64,000 nucleotides of DNA from positions 6,811,501 to 6,875,500 of the forward strand of contig NC_082689.1 of NCBI RefSeq assembly GCF_949987515.2, written 5' to 3'. The notes under the pieces were generated by a model that was given only the letters and a program-made list of their open reading frames with translations, was not told the origin of the DNA and ran no database searches. Position numbers and translations under genes: made by a program. Below, one piece after another: positions 45,901-54,900 of this stretch (the stretch's first letter is position 1; each line of letters begins with the position of its first letter). Source of the stretch: Delphinus delphis (Eukaryota; Chordata; Mammalia; Artiodactyla; Delphinidae).

Positions 45901-48900
45901 TCCTGGTCAGCCAGCAGCCAGCTCGCCCAGTGGGGTGAGCATGGCTGGGCGCCCAGCGCTGCGCTCTGTCATCAGAGCGAACCACTGATGACAAAAACCA
46001 GCGTAAAGTGAAAAGAAGAGCTGAACATTGAACTAGCACAGACCGACGGCAAGGGTAGGACGTGGAGGAGGCGGGCCCAGAGCGGGAGCCTGGGCTGGGC
46101 GGGGGCACCAGCAGCAGGGGCGGCAAGTCCGAGAGGGCCATCATCACAGAGGACCCCAAATCCAGCAACAACCCAGGAGGCCCCCAGACGACCACCAATC
46201 CTGTGGGGCAGAGGCCATGGGCTGCAGCTCCACCTCGGCTGGCCCTGCGCCTGTGCGGGTCTAACCTAGGGGAGGATGTCTAAGGGTGGAGGCAGGGCCC
46301 CAAAGTGGTGAGGACAGTGTGAGCACGCGGCCGGGCAACTGGAAATACCTCGGAGCCCTCACTCAAGTCTTCGGTGACAGTGGAGGAGGAGGCTGGCCGG
46401 GGGAGTTTTGTCTCGTAGGCCATGACGCTCCACCTGCACATACAAAGGAGCTCTCAGCAGGTCGGCTCGAACCCCCAGGCAGGCCCTGTGCCTCTCCCAC
46501 CTCCCCGACTCATGGCCTGGGGGCTTGATCTTATGACAGCCCTAACTTCATTTTTAAGCATTTATCTTGACTCCCGTGTCCCTAACCTGGCTCCTCACTT
46601 AGCTGAGAACAAAGGTCACAACCCACTGGACACCGCAGCTCCACTGAAGGTGGCGAAAGGCATCCCATAATGCTGCTTCTGGGAAAATGGGCTTCCCCTC
46701 TTCAGAGGTAAAATCACTCAGCCAGCAGCCAGCTCTCCCGTGGGGGCTGAGCATTTCACAGCCTCCAAAGGCACGTAGGCCTCCCTTCAATAGAGAAGAA
46801 ACGGTAGAGGCAGCTGGAGAGGGTTCAAGACCACACCTGCTTATTGCAGCGCAGGAGCCTAAGAGAGAATACGGGCATTTCAGCAATACCAGGTCCCGCA
46901 GGCTGTGGTCAGGGGCTTTCATACGTGAGCTCAGCACTAAGAGCAGCTCGCTCGAGAAGACCCAAGTTACTTCTAAACACACACAGGAGAGCTGTCCAAA
47001 ACTGAGATTCTTCTGGGAACACGGGATTGCTCAGCTGTGCAATAAGTCTTCCTTATTGCAAGACTCTGCTGACAGGTATCAGACGAGGCTGCAAAGGCCA
47101 AAGCGGACAGGGCCACCTTCTCTAACGGCCCAGAGGATCGGGCCTGGCTGGTGAGACCTGACCGCTCGAGGGCACAGTGCCAACCTGTTCTGCTCGTCAG
47201 CTCTTTCATAATCTGATCGCCAGGTAAAGCCCACCAGAAACAAGGATTCCTGCTCAGGCCGAATTTTTACAAGTAACTGCAGAGGGCCTATGGTTTCCAG
47301 GGACCCTGGGTTGAGAACACCTAGTCAAGGGGACTCGTGCGGTCCACTCACCTGTCCAGCATCTTGGTGCTGGCTCTTTCCAGCTTCTCCAAGATCTGCG
47401 GGAGCTGGGTGTCATCGTCACAGGCCGAGCCCCAGCCTAACACGCGAGCCAGGTCATTCCCTGTGCCGAGGGGCAGCACTCCCAGCTGACACTGAGACAC
47501 GGGGGGAAGACATGGCATCAAACACCCTCCTTTTCACCTACAAGGTGTGAGGTCTGATCTCACACGGTGTGGTGCTCGCATTTCAGGCAGAGCCACTAGG
47601 CAGGACAGATGTCTCTCCAATCCGACAGAAAATTCCTCTCCCACCCACAGGCCTGCTTCTCATCTGCTGCCACATCTGACAATCAATCCTCTACAACCTC
47701 CCCGATCTACATTCCCACCTTCACAGCTGTGGCCACAGTGCTGACTGCTGAGTATCTGAACCCCCGAAGAATCAGTCTGTACGACTCCCCTCCTCCTGCT
47801 TCTCCGCCCTCTACAGCACCACACTAACTAACACCTTCCTTCCCCTCACAGCACCTTCCACGGCTTTACGTCCTATCAAGACAGGCGCCAGGACTTCCAG
47901 TCTGGCCGTCAAACTGGAGCACACCCTGGCACTCGGCCTGCACCCCCCTGCCCGTCACTCCCCAGAGACCCCCTGCACTGCTCAGGCCCCACCCTCCACC
48001 TGGAATTCCCACCCAGAGCCCCCTGTGGAAACCCCACCTCGTCAGTTCAGTGCTTAGGAAGCTCCCCAGACACCAGTTGCCCAAGAGCCTTCGACCTCCG
48101 AGCCTGACACGCAGGGTGGGGGAGGGTCCCTGGTCCCCCCTGAGCACGGCACAGCCCGCGGTCACCTGCCGCAGCCACTGAGGGAGGCCCTCCACCCTGC
48201 CAGGGACAGCAAGCTGGACAGAGCAGGTGAGGAGGACAAGGAAGCCCCAGCACCGGGGGGAGGCGACCCGGCGCCGGCTTCCGGGAGCCTTAAAGGGAAG
48301 GAGCAGGCAGCACGGTGAAGGGACAGTGGCGTTCCGGGAGAGGTGACCCCCCACCAAGTCAGAGCTCAGACTGGAAGGGCAGTGAGGAGAGAGCAGTCAG
48401 AGAAGCAGAGGAGGAAGAAGGAGCTGAACTGGGGCCTCACTCTGAGTCCGGACCTTCTCCTAAGGCAAGGAGCCACCGGGGAGCGCTCAGCAAGGGTGCA
48501 GGAGCAGAGCTGTCCCAAAGAAGGTCCTTGGGGAGGTGGGGACCGGCGCGGTCCGAGAGGCTCAAGGAGGTGCGTGAGCAGAACGGCCCGAGGGGAAGGC
48601 CCCCTCGAGGAGTGGACAGATGGAGCCCGGGGCCAGCCAGACGCGCTCAGCAGCACACACTGCTGTGCTGGACACTCCAGGGCGGCAGGTTAACCAGGAC
48701 GAGGAGGGAGGGTGAGGGAAGGCTCAAGAACTACTGTCAGATCTCCGGCTTGGATATCGGGTAGGATCACGGGCCACAGAGAAGTCAAAGGAAATGATGC
48801 TCCCTGAACTCAGCTGAATGCATGAAAACCTGTCTTCCTGACTTGTGATAATGAACTTGGTAACAATCCTGGAAGTGAACAAAACCTAAAATTGGACCTA

Positions 48901-51900
48901 AGTGTACTGCTCTAACTTTACCACGAGGGGGCAGCGCTCTCTTTCCCGAGCAACTGGCCTCCCTAGAGCGGAGCAGTTACTTGCACACCCAGGGTCCCCA
49001 CTCCAACGTCATTCCAGGAGCTAAACGCTGACAGCAAAAGGTCCACCCTGCCTACAAAGACCACCAACGTGTTGAAGGACAAGTGACAAATGAGGAAAAA
49101 TATGGGCAACAAGGAGTTCACATCCCTAATATAACAATAATCCTTAGAAATCAATTTTTTAAAAAGGTAAATACCCCAATAGAATATTAGGTTAAAAAAA
49201 AAACATGAACAGATGATTCATTTAAAACTTCATAGTTAATTGAGGATATGCTTGACTTCACCAGTATTAAATACAAATGAAACATACCATTTTTTGTCTA
49301 CTAAGTTGGGCAAAAGCCTTAAGATGTACAGTGGACAGCATATGCGAAAAGACAGCTTTATGAGCATTAGGAATAGAAACTGGAGAGCAGTCTGGCAATA
49401 TCACCAAAATTTACATTTGGGCGCTCTTCAAAAGAGAACATAATTGGGACATTGTATACGTGGTTTTCACCAGCACTGTCATTATGAAGCAATCTGAGTG
49501 TCCATCCATGGGGGGAGATGAGCTAAACCCAGGGCTGGCGCAGCCCTGCCCAGTGGAAAACCATCACATAGGCCTCCATTTAAACTGATGGATCGAGAAG
49601 TGCCCACAATGTGTTGATTAAAAACTGACAGGGTACCACGAGTCCATTTAAATTAAAACTGCATTGCACACTGTACTGTATATACATTTTGATAGAGAGA
49701 GGTCTGAAGGGTAGTTACTGAAATGTTGGCAGCGGTTAATTATTGGGGGCGGGGGTGTGAGGGAGCTGGAGCAGAAAATAAATCAACACTTAAAAAACAA
49801 CCCTACTCTGACCTGAAGCTCAAGTATACTTCTGAGCCCTGCTCGCCAGCAGGAGGCATCAGGCAGTAGGCGACATCACTACCCAATAAGGAGCCGCACC
49901 CAGATCTGCCCGTGCCTGGAACCTGCAGGGATGGAAGTGTTCTTTTTGTTGGGTCCCTGGGCCCATAACGCCATCAGGCTACCTGCTGTTCCCTCCAAGA
50001 CCACCCCAAGGGGACGAGAAGCACCCCCTGAGATGACCCAGCCTCTCTGTAACGGTGGCATCGCTCTCCCGTGGGGCCGGCCCCTCCAAACCCAGGTACC
50101 TGTTTGTGAAGGTTGAGGCTGTCGATTTCAGAGAGGACCCAACCAACACTGCCATCTCCACCACAAACCAGAATCCGGAACGTATCAAACTTCTGGAATA
50201 AGCGTAGGCTGCAGAGAAAACAGAACGTCAATGAAATGAAGTCCATCTAAAGGACAGGTAGCCGACGGCCAGTCAGTCTGGGGCTGGGGGACACCCTCTG
50301 TGCTCAAGGCCAACCCTGCGGCCTGTCCCGCGAAAAAGCCTCTCAGAGGCCGGAGCCCGGCTGTGCTCAGGCTCCGCCCACTGGGGGCCCGCCAGGCGCC
50401 TGAGAGCAAAGGCCGCACGTGTCTTCAGGAGCCCCGGGCTGCAGGATCCTGCCCACGCTGTCCCTGTCCTCTGGGCCACTCCGCCCACCCAGGTGACGAC
50501 CCACCCCGCGCCCCTCGTGACTCCAGCTCCGTCTCCTTCCTGTGATCCTCTTGGCGGCCCTGCCCCTCGCTCACAGCGTTCCTCCCAGGACACCCAGCAG
50601 CCTTCTGTTCACTCCCCCTTCACTCCCCAGCCGCTTCCTGGGTGGCCTTATCCGCGTCTTGGCTTCAGGGACGACACAGACGCTGATGACCCTGAATGAC
50701 CCTGACGATGATCCCTCGGCTCTCCTGAAGGACACTTGCCCTTGTCTACCAGAACGTGCCACTCGGTGTCACACGGGCGCCTCCTCGACCGACGTTTCCT
50801 TCCTCAGAGAAAGGCAGAGCCACCACCAACCCAATTACCGGGCAGCCCCGTTGTCCCCTCTCGCAACCCCTCCAGGAGCCCCCTACCTGCCTCCCGTCTC
50901 CTTCAAGATGCCTCCAATTCGTGCTACCAGCCTCATCTTCCCAAAACCAGTGTCGTCAGGTGTCCGGCTTTGGAAGGGGCCACTTGCTTCCAGGAGAGGT
51001 TCAAACCTCTCAGCGGCCCCCACGGCCCTCCCTGGCCAGGAGCTGCTACCATGTGTCTGCACCTCTGCACACAGCCCACCCTCTGCCTAGAGGGCTCCCT
51101 GCCTCCCTCCCCATAACCACGAACTCTCCTCAAATGCTAGCTCGGCGGGGAAACTGAGACCCCCATCTGACTCGTAAGCCCCTTCTCCTGGTTCCCAAAG
51201 AACCTGCACACCACACTGCCAACAAGACAGATCGCCTGCCTTGGGCCTGGACTGTCCGTCCGCACCCGTCCCCGGCAGGCAGGGCGCCCCCTTGGCCGGG
51301 CTTTGCATCCAGCACAGACCGAGCGGGCGGAAGGCCTCAGACAACAAACAGGACCAGGTGACAGGGAACTCCGGACGTAACAGAGGGGCGAGGCTGCACC
51401 TGACCTTCAGGCTGGGAGAGAAGCAGCCACACGTGTCCTTTAAGAACACTGACCTCCCTCAGGCCTCCCGCTCTCTGGAGAAGAGGGGACACGTCAAGGC
51501 CAGGAATCAGGAAAATGAAGCAGTATCTCTAAGTTTTCTTAGGAACAGTGTGAGAGCAAGGCTGCTTCCCAGAAACGGGACCTGTCTAAGCCAAGCGCAC
51601 CGCACCTCTGCGGGTCTGCACCTGAATCGTCCTGTCTCGTCCTTAACGCCTACTACTGGCTGTGGGGCTTGCATGCTTCTCCAAATGAACACATGCTCAT
51701 TCCGCCGTCCTACTGTGCAGCCCGCCCTGCCCAACACCCCTTCGTGGCATTCCTCCAACATCCCTGGCACCTCGGGGAGCAGCGGCCTGCACCTGTCTGG
51801 TGCATCCCCGCAGGGCACCTCCAGGGTCCCTCCAGGGAAGGGGGTGCTGTCACCAAGGAAACAGGCTAGAGAGCTGCCGCCGGTGACCATTCTCCAACAG

Positions 51901-54900
51901 CAGGTCTCTCCAACCAGACCCAGGCTCAGGTCACAGGAGCACCCAGCTCCAAAACCAACACCCTCCAGGGAACCTCCCAGGAGCACACCCCACCCCCACC
52001 CCAGAGAGCAGGCTCTGCGGGCACTGTCCGCTGCAAACATCCTACACCACCTCCCACACGCGCCACGAGGCTCGCAGAGCTCCCACCTGGAGCCGGTGCT
52101 TCCAAACGGGGAAGGAGTTGGTTCAAATGCCAGAATTTACAAAAGCAAACGTTTTCCACAAACCTCTGGATCGTATAAAACTAGAAAGCACACATCAGGT
52201 CTCTTACTTTGCCAGATACACGGGGCCTTGCACATCTGCATGTCATGGCACCTGCAACTTAAGTAAACTCAAGTGCCCTCTAAAATGAAAAATCTCCCTT
52301 TTGGCCTCACTGGAGAAAAGCTTCCTACTCGATACTAAGCAGCCGTTCAAAAAAATGAGGCGGATCTGTAACTACTGACATCAGAACACATCCACACTGC
52401 TGTCGGCTGACACCCATAAAAAGCACACCGCACAAGGGCAGGTAACCTAGGCCCCCACCTGGTTTCAAAGTCTGTGTGTGCACACGACTGAAACACACAC
52501 TGGAATGTTGGAAGGACACACAACTCTATGAAACATTCAGAGTGGACGCCTCTGCCAGTGGAATTTGGGAAGGGTAACTTTTATTTCCTATTTTAAATTT
52601 TCTGTATCTTTGAATCTTTAAATAAGCACGCATTTTCTTCAAACGCTTTTTAAACTCCAAGAAAGATATATTTTACAAGCTTCCTACCCAAGGTGTGGTC
52701 CTCCATTCATGAGGTCAAAGACCTGGGCAGGGTTCAGCAGCTGCTTAAATCTTCTGAGGAACTTCACACCCTGGTTGTCCCCACTTTTTGAATTGACGAA
52801 GACCAACAATGGACTCGTGCAGGATGGAGGACACGTGGCCTTCCAGAAGCCTAGGTGTGAGGATGGAAAAGGACACAAGAAAATCTGAAAGCCACGAAAG
52901 ACAGGGCGCCCTCAACCGTGTACCAAGTAGACACCCCCCGTGGGACCTACAACTTACACATACACACCCAGGAAACCAGCAAGACATTAATCCACGTTTC
53001 CACAACGCCATCCCCCGTGTAGAGGAAGTGAGTCCTCATCTGGTCTGACCTCACCTTTGCAGGACTCTAAGTGTCAGACACTGCTCTCAATCTAGCAGAG
53101 GTGACTTCCTGAGACACGTGCCCCGGTTTCCAAGTTCCCACCAACACTTGTTAATATGCATCATCATGTACCATCTGGACAAGCAAGCGCAGAGGCGGAA
53201 GAGCGTGTAATATCAGCTACTAGACGAGCCTAGTTGACGGACAGCCCACGTCAAAGACGGAGAAGCATCTTAGACTCGGTTTCTACTCAACAGCCAATGG
53301 ACCCACCTTCAAGTAAGGTCCTGGCCTTGAGTCCAAGGTGCCCAGAAGCCCAGCTGTCAGGACACTGTTCATCACCTCCTCTCCTCTCCCCACAGTGGCT
53401 GGGCCTGACCTCTTCCCGACCGCATCTCAAAATCACTGACATAACCAATTCCAGAGCGGGGGAGGGGAGAAGGCCTGGAGAAGGAAGCACGAGGAAATGG
53501 CTGAGACGGGAGAGCGTGTGGTACCCACCATCAGAATCGATGCTGTTGAGAGCGGTGGGCGGGATGACCGACACTTTGCACAGGCCCAGCGGGCACTTGG
53601 TCAGTAAGGATTCTTTACACGCCGTGTGCACCTGGAACACGGACCTGCTCGTCACAAGGGGCGCCGGCATCCCTCCCACACCCCAGAGCTCTCCCCAGCC
53701 CTGCCGCTGCAGGAGCTGTGCTCTCGGACCCGGCCGGCCTGTGCCCATCTGGCATTTGCCCAGCAGCTGCGCTCGCTCACCATGGCCTTGCACCAGAGGC
53801 AGCGCCAGTCCTGAAGACGCAGCACGCTGCCACAGGTCTTGTCACACACTGTGCACTTGGCGCTCACGGGCAGGTTCCCCTCCAGCCACTGGTGAGGCAT
53901 GGCGATCTGCAAGCCACACAGAGACATGCACCGGGGGCGTCCTCACAGCCTCCACGCAGGCCAAGGGGACCCTCAGGCAAAAATGCTCCAAAATGAATTC
54001 CACGAGGGGGTGGGGCAGGGTCTGCAGAGCCCTGTCCAGCCCACTGCTCCCTGCCGGCATCCACAACTCACAGGGACTGGCCAGAGCTCGGGGCCCCCAG
54101 ACACCAGCGTAACCAACCAAGGGAAACCCTGCCCTCACTGTCCTCAAGAAAGAAACTTGAGCACAGGCGGGAGGTGGTGGGCGTGCCTCTCGCCCCGGTG
54201 CTAGGAGGGCCGTGCAGGGTCCCCGGGCATACCCCGTCCTCGTCCTCGATGATGTCCTTCCCAATGGAGGCCAGCGTGGTCCACTTGCAGTTACTGGTCG
54301 CACGCACAGCACAGCGTTTGTGGGCCTTAAACTTACACACTGTGAGAGAATGAACACGTTAACCCTCGGAGCTGCGGCCATGGTCTGGGGTGGACTGCCC
54401 TGCTCTCCTGGGAAAGTTGGGAACCAACATATATGGTTAGTTTACTCATAAACGAAACCACCAGGATGCGTGCAGAGACTGCTCACGGGGAGACCAGGCA
54501 TCCAGCCTGGCCAGGGGGCGGCAGGCTTTCTGTGAAGGGCCGGAGACAAAGCAGCTCAGGCTCCGCGGGCCAACCATTCGGCTCTGTCCCCGCAGCACAA
54601 GGGCCGCTGTGGCCACACTTCACATACGGACACTGAAATTTAAGTTTCACGGGATTTTCTGCGTCACAAAACAGTTGCCTTCTTTTGATATTTTTCAACC
54701 TTTTAAAATTGTAAAAACCATTCTTAAGCTCACAGGCTGTATGACATCAGGCGGCAGGTGGGAACTGGGCCCGGGGCCACGGTCCACCTCTCTCTGCTCC
54801 TGCCCAAGCCCAGGGCTCTATCCTCTAGATCTGGAGGACCATTTACCCAGAGAGGGGCTGAGAGAGACTTTAACTCCTTTTTCCCTGTGTCCTCTAGGTT

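Noticed and set aside
51241..52266. 341-codon open frame on the + strand
   Set aside because: It lies inside a DGKD intron on the opposite strand. Its composition (Ser, Pro, Arg, Gly) is what GC-rich noncoding DNA gives. No domain, no splice context and no repeat-encoded protein is recognisable.
53234..54112. 292-codon open frame on the + strand
   Set aside because: It is antisense to three DGKD exons and overlaps them out of frame. The - strand reading has conserved C1 domains; the + strand reading has nothing recognisable.
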